DNA of 38,973 nucleotides from Syntrophobacterales bacterium (GTDB taxonomy: Bacteria; Desulfobacterota; Syntrophia; Syntrophales; UBA2210), in assembly GCA_021163105.1 (NCBI GenBank), contig JAGGXJ010000147.1, positions 1 to 38,973 on the forward strand, given 5' to 3'. The translations under genes and the position numbers were made by a program. Positions 1 through 8,672 of this stretch are shown piece by piece; the first letter of the stretch is position 1; each line of letters starts with the position of its first letter. The notes under the pieces were generated by a model. It did no database searches and had not been told where the DNA came from. It was given only the letters and a program-made list of their open reading frames with translations.

Positions 1-171
1 GCACGTTCACTTCTGTCCATCTATTTTCACTTTTACAATACGGAGAGGCTCCATGAAACTCTTGGATATCTTACTCCCTATGAAGTATATTATGACAAAG
101 AATCATTAATACCTATAACAAGACAGGCTTCTTACTCTATGCACCTTAAACAGCCCTGTTTTTTATCTTGA
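1..171 (+). mobile_element. C-terminal fragment of an IS3-family (rve integrase core) transposase OrfB, truncated by the window edge
   Basis: Frame 1 reads ARSLLSIYFHFYNTERLHETLGYLTPYEVYYDKESLIPITRQASYSMHLKQPCFLS*; the YNTERLHETLGYLTPYEVY block is typical of the IS3 OrfB C-terminus. Confidence 0.8.
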
Positions 172-582
172 CTATGGGGATAGGCTTAATACGTAACAAA
201 AAGCAGAAAGGAGAGGCAGTCCTTTACTATTGACTGGCTGTCGGGGAGATTGATCTGGAGTCCTGTCTGATCTTGCGGTTTTTCCCATTACCGTTTTTGT
301 TTGTTAATGGTTTTTAATGTATGTTATTATAAGTACTTACGTGCAATATGATACACAAAAAAATTCTTGGTAATTTTAAAAAAAGGAGTATAATAAGCAT
401 ACAAAAGAGTTAACCGAGATTATCCGGAGTTGCGCTTATACCGTTTTCATTTCCCGTGCTTATTCGCCGGAGAAATCTTTTCACAGTCATACGGACAGAA
501 CATTCAACCTATACGGTGCTCTTGTGCAGTTCAAAATATTTTTCTGGTGTTGCTGATCATATAAAAGAAAGGAGGTCAGCAG

Positions 583-789
583 ATGAAGAAAAAAAGATTT
601 GGATTCACAAAGCTTGTAATGTTTCTCCTGTATCCTGAAGATTCAACGGATCGATATCCTGACACCTTCTTTACCCCGCATGGTTTCTCTGCTCTCCACG
701 TACCCAAGTATCTTGAAGTGATGAAAACTCTCTTCTGGATGTTTATAGCCACCCTGTTAGCAACAGTAATTTCCCAGTTCTGTCAGTGA
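583..789 (+). CDS. small hypothetical protein (68 aa) with a C-terminal hydrophobic segment
   Basis: ATG preceded by a strong Shine-Dalgarno (aaaggaggtcagcagATG); C-terminal TLFWMFIATLLATVISQF looks transmembrane. No recognised family. Confidence 0.35.
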   Translation: MKKKRFGFTKLVMFLLYPEDSTDRYPDTFFTPHGFSALHVPKYLEVMKTLFWMFIATLLATVISQFCQ

Positions 790-833
790 GTGGATCGGCA
801 AAGGTGTATAAAATACAGGATTAGCGTTATCTG

Positions 834-1060
834 GTGTCCATCCGGAAATGGCCCTTTTCCACAATCTCAGCGTCAATCTGCGGGATTCCTTGTGCGACGT
901 ACTACAGTACTTATCCGCGTAATCCCTTGATTTTCTTGCTCTTGTAAAAAGTTGCTCATTTCTGAAACTGGGAACCCGCTGCGGAGCGTGGGGCTGAGCA
1001 CCCGAAGGGTGCGAAGAATTGGACACTTGATAGTGCCGTTATTTCATTTCTGGATGGGCA
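834..1060. repeat. putative MITE/REP-like non-coding element with terminal inverted motif CCATCCRGAAATG and internal hairpins
   Basis: CCATCCGGAAATG (838-850) and its inverted copy CATTTCTGGATGG (1045-1057) match at 12/13; nested stems GGGATT/AATCCC with GTACT/AGTAC at 882-926 and GCACCCgaaGGGTGC at 998-1012. A related end sequence recurs at 14743-14768. Confidence 0.45.
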
Positions 1061-1168
1061 TTAATTAACCGGTAACAGCCGCTTATTATCTATTGCAATC
1101 GTTTTCAATGTTCGTTATCCTGTTGCTGTTATAACAAAAATCGTGCGCAATGATAACGGGGGACTGGA

Positions 1169-1993
1169 GTGACCCTACCCATTAAAAAATTAGGATCGGA
1201 GGTTGCGAAAGGTTTCCTGGGCGTCTTTTTTGATATCGATGATACCTTTACAACAGGTGGCAGGATTCCGGCGTGTGCCTTTGACGCGCTGTGGAGGCTG
1301 AAGGAATGCGGTATGAAGGTGGTTCCGATAACCGGCAGACCCGCCGGATGGTGCGATCATATTGCCAGGATGTGGCCTGTGGACGGTGTTGTTGGAGAAA
1401 ATGGCGCCTTCTATTTCTGGCTTGATGAAAAAGAGAAAAAGCTGAAGAAAACATTTCTTGATTCAGAAAAGGTCAGAGATGACAACCGCAAAAGGCTGAG
1501 GCATATCGGCGAGGAAATACTCGCGGAAATTCCGGGAACGGCAATCGCCAGTGACCAGCTTTACCGGGAGGCCGACCTTGCCGTGGATTACTGCGAGGAC
1601 GTGGATCCGCTGAATACGACAGATGTTGAGGAAATTTGCCGGATTTTCAGGAGACATGGGGCAACATGCAAGGTGTCTTCGATTCATGTTAATGGATGGT
1701 TCGGCAGTTATGACAAACTGGGTATGACAAAAATGTTTGTTCGGGAACGCTGGAAGATGGATCTGGATGACAGCAGAGAACACTTTCTGTTTTGTGGCGA
1801 TTCACCCAATGATGAACCCATGTTCGAATATTTCCCCCATTCCGCAGGTGTAAGGAATGTGCTTCACTTTGTGGATCAGATGAAATGTCTGCCTGAATTT
1901 GTAGCCGGCCGGGATGGTGGCGAGGGTTTTGCCGAGATTATGGAAGTGATATTCGAGCGCAGATCGGATAGAGACGGATGGCCGGCTGCCTGA
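1169..1993 (+). CDS. HAD-superfamily (IIB, sugar-phosphatase-like) hydrolase, 274 aa, GTG start
   Basis: FFDIDDTFTTGG (motif I DxDDT), VVPITGRPAGW, VGENGAFYF, FCGDSPNDEPMFEYF (motif IV) as in HAD-IIB phosphatases of the mannosyl-3-phosphoglycerate/sucrose phosphatase type. Confidence 0.8.
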   Translation: MTLPIKKLGSEVAKGFLGVFFDIDDTFTTGGRIPACAFDALWRLKECGMKVVPITGRPAGWCDHIARMWPVDGVVGENGAFYFWLDEKEKKLKKTFLDSEKVRDDNRKRLRHIGEEILAEIPGTAIASDQLYREADLAVDYCEDVDPLNTTDVEEICRIFRRHGATCKVSSIHVNGWFGSYDKLGMTKMFVRERWKMDLDDSREHFLFCGDSPNDEPMFEYFPHSAGVRNVLHFVDQMKCLPEFVAGRDGGEGFAEIMEVIFERRSDRDGWPAA

Positions 1994-2005
1994 CGGTACT
2001 CGTTA

Positions 2006-3106
2006 TCAATAGATTGAAGATGTACTCTTTGCGTCAAAGATATGAAGGTGTTCAAGATTCAGGGCGAGGTTTATCTCTTCTCCGACATTTATGATTCTTC
2101 TTCCCTCGCTCCTGGCTGTCAGTTTTACTCCCTGAATGTTCATGTGCATGTTTGTTTCTCCGCCCAGGGGTTCAACTACCTCGACGATACCATGTACTTT
2201 CCAATCTTCCGGCATATTAACATGGTCGCCGTTGTCGATTGTCAGGTCTTCCGTGCGAAGCCCCATGACTACTTCCATGCCGTTCCTGATTCCGCTGTCC
2301 GGTTTTTTAGGGATTGGAATTCTCAGACCTCCGGAGAAATTGAGTTCAAAATTCCCTCCGGCAGAGTCAATTCTGGCGGGTACCAGGTTCATGGGTGGGC
2401 TGCCGATGAACCCGGCCACAAAGATATTTGACGGTTTTTCAAACAGATCTATCGGCCCGCCTACCTGCTCGATGTATCCATCGTTCATCACAACAATTCT
2501 GTCGGCCAAGGTCATGGCTTCCACCTGATCATGAGTCACATATATAATAGTAGATTTTACTTTTTGATGCAGAAGTTTCATTTCGGTCCGCATCTGGGTA
2601 CGCAGTTTTGCATCCAGATTGGAAAGGGGCTCGTCAAAGAGAAAGATGGATGGTTTCCTGACCATGGCTCTTCCCATGGCGACCCTCTGACGCTGCCCGC
2701 CAGAGAGTTCAAAAGGTTTTCTATGAAGCAGATCTTGCAGTTCCAGTATATCGGCGGTTTCCTTCACCCGTTTTTCTATTTCATCTTTAGGAGTCTTACT
2801 GATTTTCAGGCCGAAGGACATGTTGTCGAATACATTCATATGAGGGTAAAGCGCGTAGTTCTGGAATACCATGGCAATTCCACGGTCCTTGGGGGCTACG
2901 TCATTTATAACCTTCCCGTCGATCAGGATTTCTCCCTCTGTGATCTTCTCCAGGCCGGCGATCATCCTCAGTATCGTAGATTTGCCGCATCCGGAGGGTC
3001 CTACCAGGACGACGAACTCGTTTCCCTCTATCTCAAGATTGACACCGTGGACGACTTCCACCTTGCCGAATCTCTTTACCACATCTTTTAGGGTTACATC
3101 GGCCAT
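2006..3106 (-). CDS. ugpC: ABC transporter ATP-binding protein, UgpC/MalK type, 366 aa
   Basis: Walker A GPSGCGKST, signature LSGGQRQRVAMGRA, Walker B IFLFDEPLSNLDAKLR, C-terminal TOBE-type domain (VVMGLRTEDL); next to ugpBAE-like genes. Confidence 0.88.
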   Translation of the reverse strand: MADVTLKDVVKRFGKVEVVHGVNLEIEGNEFVVLVGPSGCGKSTILRMIAGLEKITEGEILIDGKVINDVAPKDRGIAMVFQNYALYPHMNVFDNMSFGLKISKTPKDEIEKRVKETADILELQDLLHRKPFELSGGQRQRVAMGRAMVRKPSIFLFDEPLSNLDAKLRTQMRTEMKLLHQKVKSTIIYVTHDQVEAMTLADRIVVMNDGYIEQVGGPIDLFEKPSNIFVAGFIGSPPMNLVPARIDSAGGNFELNFSGGLRIPIPKKPDSGIRNGMEVVMGLRTEDLTIDNGDHVNMPEDWKVHGIVEVVEPLGGETNMHMNIQGVKLTARSEGRRIINVGEEINLALNLEHLHIFDAKSTSSIY

Positions 3107-3299
3107 GATGACGATTTTTCACCTTTCCATGGGGTTGGCTTAAAAATCATATACTGAATTTCCGCTTGCAGGACTGTCAACTTTCAAGAGTTTACGTTTA
3201 ATATTACAAACAGGAGGCTTCGTCAAGTAATAGGTGGTAGTAATTTTTCAGGTTTCCGAAAAGAATCAGCGGAAAATAAATTTTGCTGTAACATACTTC

Positions 3300-3328
3300 T
3301 TGACTCGTCTGTTAATTGTCTTTACACT
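3300..3328 (+). promoter_or_regulatory. candidate sigma-70 promoter for ugpB
   Basis: TTGACT (3300-3305), 17-bp spacer, TACACT (3323-3328); lies upstream of the 12-bp tandem repeat and the ugpB ribosome-binding site. Confidence 0.45.
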
Positions 3329-3347
3329 GCCATATGTTCTTTTCACT

Positions 3348-3419
3348 GGAGTTTGTCTTGGAGTTTGTCCTGGAGTTTGTCTTGGAGTTTGTCTTGGAGT
3401 TTGTCCTGGAGTTTGTCCG
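3348..3419 (+). repeat. tandem repeat, 6 x 12 bp (GGAGTTTGTCYT)
   Basis: Direct reading: ggagtttgtctt ggagtttgtcct ggagtttgtctt ggagtttgtctt ggagtttgtcct ggagtttgtccg. Confidence 0.97.
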
Positions 3420-3478
3420 GAGAGAGGAAATCTATCCGGGCATTAATAAAAACACTTAAAAGGATAGGAGGAGTTGTT

Positions 3479-4810
3479 ATGAAAGTACGTAAGCTGTTGA
3501 TGATCATTGCAGTTGCGGCATCGCTGGTTTTCCTGGCCGGTCAGGTGATGGCTGAACCGATCACCATTAACTGGTGGCACGCGATGAAGGGGGCCCGCGG
3601 TAAGGTGGCCGATAACATGATCAAGGCGTTTAATGATTCCCAGTCCGACTATGTGGTGGTCGGCACCTACAAGGGAAATTATGACGAGACGATCAACGCC
3701 GGTGTGGCGGCCTACAGGGCAAAGAAACAGCCCCACATCCTCCAGGCTTTTGAGGTCGGTACACAGACGATGATGCTCTCCGGCGCTATCAAGCCAGTCT
3801 ACAAGCTCATGAAGGAGGCGGGTTACAACATCAACTGGAAGGGCTATCTCCAGCCGGTTCTTTCCTACTACATGAACGCTAATGGCGATTTGATGTCCAT
3901 GCCCTTCAATTCATCTACGCCCGTTATGTATTACAACGTTGACCTCTTCAAGAAAGCCGGTATCCCGATGCTTGACAAGACAAAACCTGTCACATGGGAC
4001 AAACTAGGCGAGATCACCGCCAAGCTGGTAAAATCAGGCGTCGTACCCTATGGAATGGTTACGGGTTGGCAGTCCTGGACACAGGTGGAAAATTACAGTG
4101 CAATACACAATATTGCTTTTGCCTCAAAGGCGAATGGTTACGAGGGACTTGATTGTGAGCTTCTTATCAACAATCCCAAGGTGGTTGGTCACATCGCCAT
4201 GCTGAAAGACTGGTTCGATGATAAACGTTTCCTGTACGGTGGGCAGAAGTATCAGGGACCGAAAGCCGAGTTCATAGCACAGAACGCGGGCGTCTACATC
4301 GATTCTATCAGCGGTATTGCAAAGCTTAAGAAGGCTGTCAAAGACTTCAAGTGGGACGTCGCGCCCATGCCCGTGGAATCATGGATGAAAAACCCCCAGA
4401 ACAGTATCATCGGAGGCGCTTCATTGTGGGTATTTAAAGGTCACGACAAAAAAGATTACAAGGGTGTGGCGGCATTTCTGAAACACCTGGCAAAACCCGA
4501 GATGCAGATATACTGGCACAAGCAAACAGGTTATTTCCCGATCACGCTTGCCGCCTATGAGCAATTGAAAAAAGAAGGCTATTACAAAGAGCAGCCCTAT
4601 CAGGAAGTTGGTATCAAAGAACTGACACGTCGGACCCCGACCAAGATTTCCCGCGGTCTCCGTCTCGGCTATTTCATCCAGATAAGAAATATTATCAATG
4701 AAGAAATGGAACTTGTCTGGAACGGAACCAAGACGCCGCAGGCGGCTATGGATAACGCGGTTAAACGGAGTAATAAGCAGCTTCGGGAATTTGAAAAGAT
4801 CTATAAATAG
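3479..4810 (+). CDS. ugpB: extracellular solute-binding protein, UgpB-like (sn-glycerol-3-phosphate ABC transporter), 443 aa
   Basis: Start at MKVRKLLMIIAVAASLVFLAGQVMA (signal peptide) after an aggaggag RBS, not the ORF-track start at 3353; ITINWWHAMKGARGKV, VVGTYKGNYDETINAGVAAYRAKKQPHILQAFEVGTQTMM and IKPVYKLMKEAG strongly resemble UgpB. Confidence 0.88.
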   Translation: MKVRKLLMIIAVAASLVFLAGQVMAEPITINWWHAMKGARGKVADNMIKAFNDSQSDYVVVGTYKGNYDETINAGVAAYRAKKQPHILQAFEVGTQTMMLSGAIKPVYKLMKEAGYNINWKGYLQPVLSYYMNANGDLMSMPFNSSTPVMYYNVDLFKKAGIPMLDKTKPVTWDKLGEITAKLVKSGVVPYGMVTGWQSWTQVENYSAIHNIAFASKANGYEGLDCELLINNPKVVGHIAMLKDWFDDKRFLYGGQKYQGPKAEFIAQNAGVYIDSISGIAKLKKAVKDFKWDVAPMPVESWMKNPQNSIIGGASLWVFKGHDKKDYKGVAAFLKHLAKPEMQIYWHKQTGYFPITLAAYEQLKKEGYYKEQPYQEVGIKELTRRTPTKISRGLRLGYFIQIRNIINEEMELVWNGTKTPQAAMDNAVKRSNKQLREFEKIYK

Positions 4811-4836
4811 ACAACAGTTTTAAAAATGTAATATGG

Positions 4837-4871
4837 GCAACGCTTTCCCCGTTTATGGGGGGAAGCGTTGC
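4837..4871 (+). promoter_or_regulatory. strong intercistronic hairpin between ugpB and ugpA (attenuator or 3' mRNA stabiliser)
   Basis: gcaacgctttcccc-gtttatg-gggggaagcgttgc: 14-bp stem with one G.U pair, 7-nt loop, only a weak T-run (tttgtg) after it. Confidence 0.75.
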
Positions 4872-4889
4872 TTTGTGAACAGCGAAACA

Positions 4890-5780
4890 ATGATAAAGAG
4901 ATCCGTTTTTTCCTCAAGGACGCTTCCATACCTGTTAATACTTCCACAGATCGTGGTGACGCTCACCTTTTTCTACTGGCCTGCCGTCCAAGGCCTGATA
5001 CAGTCGGTAATGCGAAGCGACCCCTTCGGCCAACACAGCACCTTCATCTGGTTTTCGAATTTTGTAACACTTTTTACCGATCCACTCTATCTCAAATCCA
5101 TAGGGATCACGCTTTTCTTCAGTATGTCTGTCGCGACAGTATCCATCTCCACCGGTCTTTTTATTGCCACGATGGCAAACAGGGCGCTTAAGGCGAAGGC
5201 TGTTGTGAGGACTCTCCTTATCTGGCCCTATGCCGTGGCACCGGCCATTTCGGGTATCCTGTGGCTCTTTCTGCTTCACCCTTCATACGGGGTTGTCGCT
5301 CTCGCGATCAAGCGCTGGTTCGGTGTTGACTGGAACCCGGTTTTAAGGGGATCTGATGCAATGTTTATGATAATTATGGCAAGCGCGTGGAAGCAGATCA
5401 GTTATAATTTTGTCTTTTTTATTGCCGGGCTGCAGGCGATCCCCAAATCACTCATAGAAGCGGCGGCAATAGATGGGGCGAGTCCCTTCAGGCGGTTCTG
5501 GACTATCACTGTTCCACTCCTCTCACCGACGCTGTTTTTCGTTACTGTCATGAACATCATCTATTCGTTCTTCGAGACCTTTGGTGTTGTTCATATGATG
5601 ACACAGGGGGGACCCGGCGGAGCTACGAATATACTGGTGTACAAGGTCTATCAGGACGGGTTCATAGGCCTGAATATGGGGGGATCGGCAGCACAGTCTA
5701 TCGTGTTAATGACCCTGATAATTGGGGTTACCCTTTTTCAGTTCAAGTACGTGGAAAAAAAGGTTCAATACGCGGGATAA
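4890..5780 (+). CDS. ugpA: sugar/glycerol-3-phosphate ABC transporter permease, UgpA-like
   Basis: Start revised to the internal ATG (MIKRSVFSSRTLPYLLILPQIVVT) because the 4833 start lies inside the hairpin region; EAAAIDGASPFRRFWTITVPLLSPT is the EAA permease motif; SDPFG...NFVTLF.DPLYLKSIGITL resembles UgpA. Confidence 0.87.
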   Translation: MIKRSVFSSRTLPYLLILPQIVVTLTFFYWPAVQGLIQSVMRSDPFGQHSTFIWFSNFVTLFTDPLYLKSIGITLFFSMSVATVSISTGLFIATMANRALKAKAVVRTLLIWPYAVAPAISGILWLFLLHPSYGVVALAIKRWFGVDWNPVLRGSDAMFMIIMASAWKQISYNFVFFIAGLQAIPKSLIEAAAIDGASPFRRFWTITVPLLSPTLFFVTVMNIIYSFFETFGVVHMMTQGGPGGATNILVYKVYQDGFIGLNMGGSAAQSIVLMTLIIGVTLFQFKYVEKKVQYAG

Positions 5781-5786
5781 CAGTCA

Positions 5787-6707
5787 ATGGTTGAGAAAAC
5801 ACCGATTCTGGATATATTTACATATGTCTTTTTGATCACGGGGATTATTATTGTCGGTTTTCCGGTTATTTACGCCATAATCGCTGCGACGCTTCCCATT
5901 GAAGACGTGTGCAGGGTTCCAATGCCGCTGATTCCGGGAGATCAGTTCTGGGTGAACATAAAGGCTGCCTGGGAAAAAGGTAACCTGGGAACGAACCTGT
6001 TAAATTCATTCATCATGGCGTCGGGTATCACCCTTGGCAAGATCAGTGTTTCCCTGCTGGGCGCGTTTTCGATCGTTTACTTCGATTACCGTTTCAGAAC
6101 CCTGGTTTTTGTTTCGGTCTTCTGTACGCTGATGCTTCCGGTGGAAGTAAGAATCCTTCCCACCTACGAAATGGCGGCAAATCTCCTCGGTCCCCTGCAG
6201 CATCTCTGGAATGTTCTTCACCTGAACGGTCTTGTAAGCTGGTTTGCGGGTCATACGATAGATATTACGCTGGAGTGGAGCATCCTGGACAGCTACACGG
6301 GACTTATCCTGCCCCTGATTGCCTCAGCGACCTGCACCTTTCTTTTCCGGCAGTTCTTTCTCACAATTCCCGAGGAACTCTGTGAGGCGGCTAAGATGGA
6401 TGGAGCTTCGGCCATGACCTTTTTCAGGAAGATTCTCCTTCCCCTCTCCAAGACTAATATCGCCGCGCTTGTAGTTATCGAATTCGTCTATGGATGGAAC
6501 CAGTACCTCTGGCCTCTGCTTATTACGACAAATCCAAAGATGACGACGGCCGTCATCGGGCTTCAGCACCTGATTCCAGCGGCGGATGATTTGCCTTACT
6601 GGAATGTCGCTCTTGCCGGTTCGTTGCTTGTGATGCTGCCGCCGATTCTTGTGGTCCTCTTCATGCAACGCTGGTTTGTAAAGGGGCTTGTGGACCCGGA
6701 CAAATGA
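5787..6707 (+). CDS. ugpE: sugar/glycerol-3-phosphate ABC transporter permease, UgpE-like
   Basis: Short intergenic gap after ugpA; VAATLPIEDV..PMPLIPG-like N-terminus; EAA loop CEAAKMDGASAMTFFRKILLPLSKTNIAAL. Confidence 0.87.
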   Translation: MVEKTPILDIFTYVFLITGIIIVGFPVIYAIIAATLPIEDVCRVPMPLIPGDQFWVNIKAAWEKGNLGTNLLNSFIMASGITLGKISVSLLGAFSIVYFDYRFRTLVFVSVFCTLMLPVEVRILPTYEMAANLLGPLQHLWNVLHLNGLVSWFAGHTIDITLEWSILDSYTGLILPLIASATCTFLFRQFFLTIPEELCEAAKMDGASAMTFFRKILLPLSKTNIAALVVIEFVYGWNQYLWPLLITTNPKMTTAVIGLQHLIPAADDLPYWNVALAGSLLVMLPPILVVLFMQRWFVKGLVDPDK

Positions 6708-6727
6708 TCATAAATAGGCCCCGCAGC

Positions 6728-8452
6728 CTAATCCTTCTTCGTAAATCTTTTTTCTGAATCTGGCATGTCCAGTGCGAGTGTTCCTCCGGGATTCATGATA
6801 TTGTTTGGATCAAAATGCTTTTTAAGCGCCTTGAAGACGTCTAACTCATTCTTTCCAATCTGGCCTTCCAGCCATGGGGCGAACAGTTTTCCTATCCCGT
6901 GATGATGACTTATGGTGGCCCCTGATTTCTGGATGGCATCGAGAACCCCCCTGTGGTAATCCACGAATTCATTCTTGCCCATCTTCCCGATGAATATGAA
7001 GTAGAGATTCGTCCCCTGCGGGTAGAAATGAGAGCAGTGTGTCATGCAGACCGTTCGGGGCCTGCTCTTGCAGTATTCTCTGACATGCTTATGGACATGT
7101 CTGAGCTGTTCCCAGTTGACAGCGCATTCAAGCGTGTCAATGATAATACCGAAATCATGCAGGTCTTCCCTCATGTATGGATCGGTAAATCTCCCGTGCT
7201 CCCATTTTCTGGCGGCGAAACCCGTTGTGTTCATTGCCCCGTATCTCTTGCATATTTTCCGGACATTATGCTTTACAAGCCTTGTAAGGCCCCTGCTGCC
7301 GTCGGCGGTTCCCAGAAGGAGGCATTTTTCTCCTGATTTATATCCGCGCAGTTTCAGCATTTTGTCAATTATGGTGTCATCTACGCCATAAAGTTTCATG
7401 GCGACATCGGTTTCTTCGGGGTCGGATAATCTGAACGCAGAGGGGTAACCGAATTCCCCCTGCATTATCTCCCGTGCCGCGTTGACGGCGTCATCCCAGT
7501 TTTTGAAGATAAAGCTGAAACGTCTGGTGTTGCCGGGATTGTAACGGCGAACCTTCAGCGTCACGGAAACAAGGACCCCATAGGCTCCCTCGCTTCCTAT
7601 CATTATCTGGTCGATGGAGGGACCGGTCGCGGACGCGGGATATTCCCCTGTCTCTATTGTTCCTGTGGGTGTGACATATTCCTGGCATATAACCATATCT
7701 TCTATCTTGCCGTAATAGGTGGAGTTCTGGCCGGCTCCCCTTGTTACCACCCATCCCCCGACCGAAGAATATTCAAAAGATTGTGGGAAATGTCCGCATG
7801 TATATGACCTCCTTGCGCTTAAATGTTTGGGGGCATTGTTCAGAGCGTTTTCCAGATCCGGTCCGAAGATACCCGGCTGAACTGTAACCGTCTGATTTTC
7901 CTCATTCAATTTCAATATACGTTTCATATGAGTCCTCATGTCGAGGGTGACCCCTCCGCGCATGCACTCAAATCCCCTTGTTACCGATGATCCGCCGCCG
8001 AAGACATATACAGGTATCTTTTTCTCGTTGCAGTATTTCACTATTTCCGAAATATCTTCCTTGTCCCTTGGATGGATCACCGCACCGGGAAGATTCTCCA
8101 CAATTCCCTCTCTGAGCCTGAATGCGTCATACGTGGTCTTTCCGTATGTTGCTTCAAGGCGTGAAAAATTGTCGGTCTTTACATTTTCAACCTCAACGAT
8201 CTTTTCGAATGCCTCCATGTCTTTGGGAGAGAGGGTTGAAGGTATCTGAAATGAAACTTCTTCCAGAGCCATGTCATGCGGTGTACTGAAATCTTCGTCA
8301 GTCATGTCAAAGGTATCTTTTATCAGTTTATAGAGTCCCCTGTTTGGATGTTTGAACTTGTCCATTCCACCCCACTTAAGGATGGTCCTGTATGATTTGG
8401 CGTGGGGAATGCCTTCATACCAGTCGGGATAAAAGGAATCTTTCTTGTTCAT
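6728..8452 (-). CDS. FAD-linked oxidase, alkyldihydroxyacetonephosphate synthase (AGPS)-like, 574 aa
   Basis: FAD-binding PCMH segment VYVFGGGSSVTRGFE...VTVQPGIFGPDLE, GAGQNSTYYGKIEDMVI, GPSIDQIMIGSEGAYGVLVSVTLKVR, C-terminal GATISHHHGIGKLFAPWLEGQIG...FDPNNIMNPG as in AGPS. Confidence 0.88.
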   Translation of the reverse strand: MNKKDSFYPDWYEGIPHAKSYRTILKWGGMDKFKHPNRGLYKLIKDTFDMTDEDFSTPHDMALEEVSFQIPSTLSPKDMEAFEKIVEVENVKTDNFSRLEATYGKTTYDAFRLREGIVENLPGAVIHPRDKEDISEIVKYCNEKKIPVYVFGGGSSVTRGFECMRGGVTLDMRTHMKRILKLNEENQTVTVQPGIFGPDLENALNNAPKHLSARRSYTCGHFPQSFEYSSVGGWVVTRGAGQNSTYYGKIEDMVICQEYVTPTGTIETGEYPASATGPSIDQIMIGSEGAYGVLVSVTLKVRRYNPGNTRRFSFIFKNWDDAVNAAREIMQGEFGYPSAFRLSDPEETDVAMKLYGVDDTIIDKMLKLRGYKSGEKCLLLGTADGSRGLTRLVKHNVRKICKRYGAMNTTGFAARKWEHGRFTDPYMREDLHDFGIIIDTLECAVNWEQLRHVHKHVREYCKSRPRTVCMTHCSHFYPQGTNLYFIFIGKMGKNEFVDYHRGVLDAIQKSGATISHHHGIGKLFAPWLEGQIGKNELDVFKALKKHFDPNNIMNPGGTLALDMPDSEKRFTKKD

Positions 8453-8672
8453 AAGGGTTTCCCTCTCGTTCTAAATTCTGTTTAATCCTTACTTCCTACG
8501 GTTTTTCCATGAAAATATACCGGGATTCTTTTCTTGTAAAGGTATAAATCGGAATTTCATCGGGGTTCGCAATGACAATGTGGTTATTATGCAAACATAT
8601 CGAGTATTATGGGCTGCTTCAATCGGCAGGAAGATATATGAATAGACACATCAGGGGTGTGCTTTGTGACTA

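Noticed and set aside
757-1026. 89-aa minus-strand ORF
   Set aside because: It coincides with the structured MITE-like repeat; composition follows the hairpins and no domain is apparent.
3353-3478. N-terminal (SWSL)n extension of ugpB from a TTG start
   Set aside because: A 42-aa repeat extension would precede a classic signal peptide that has its own aggaggag RBS and ATG at 3479; kept only as a point for the repeat finding.
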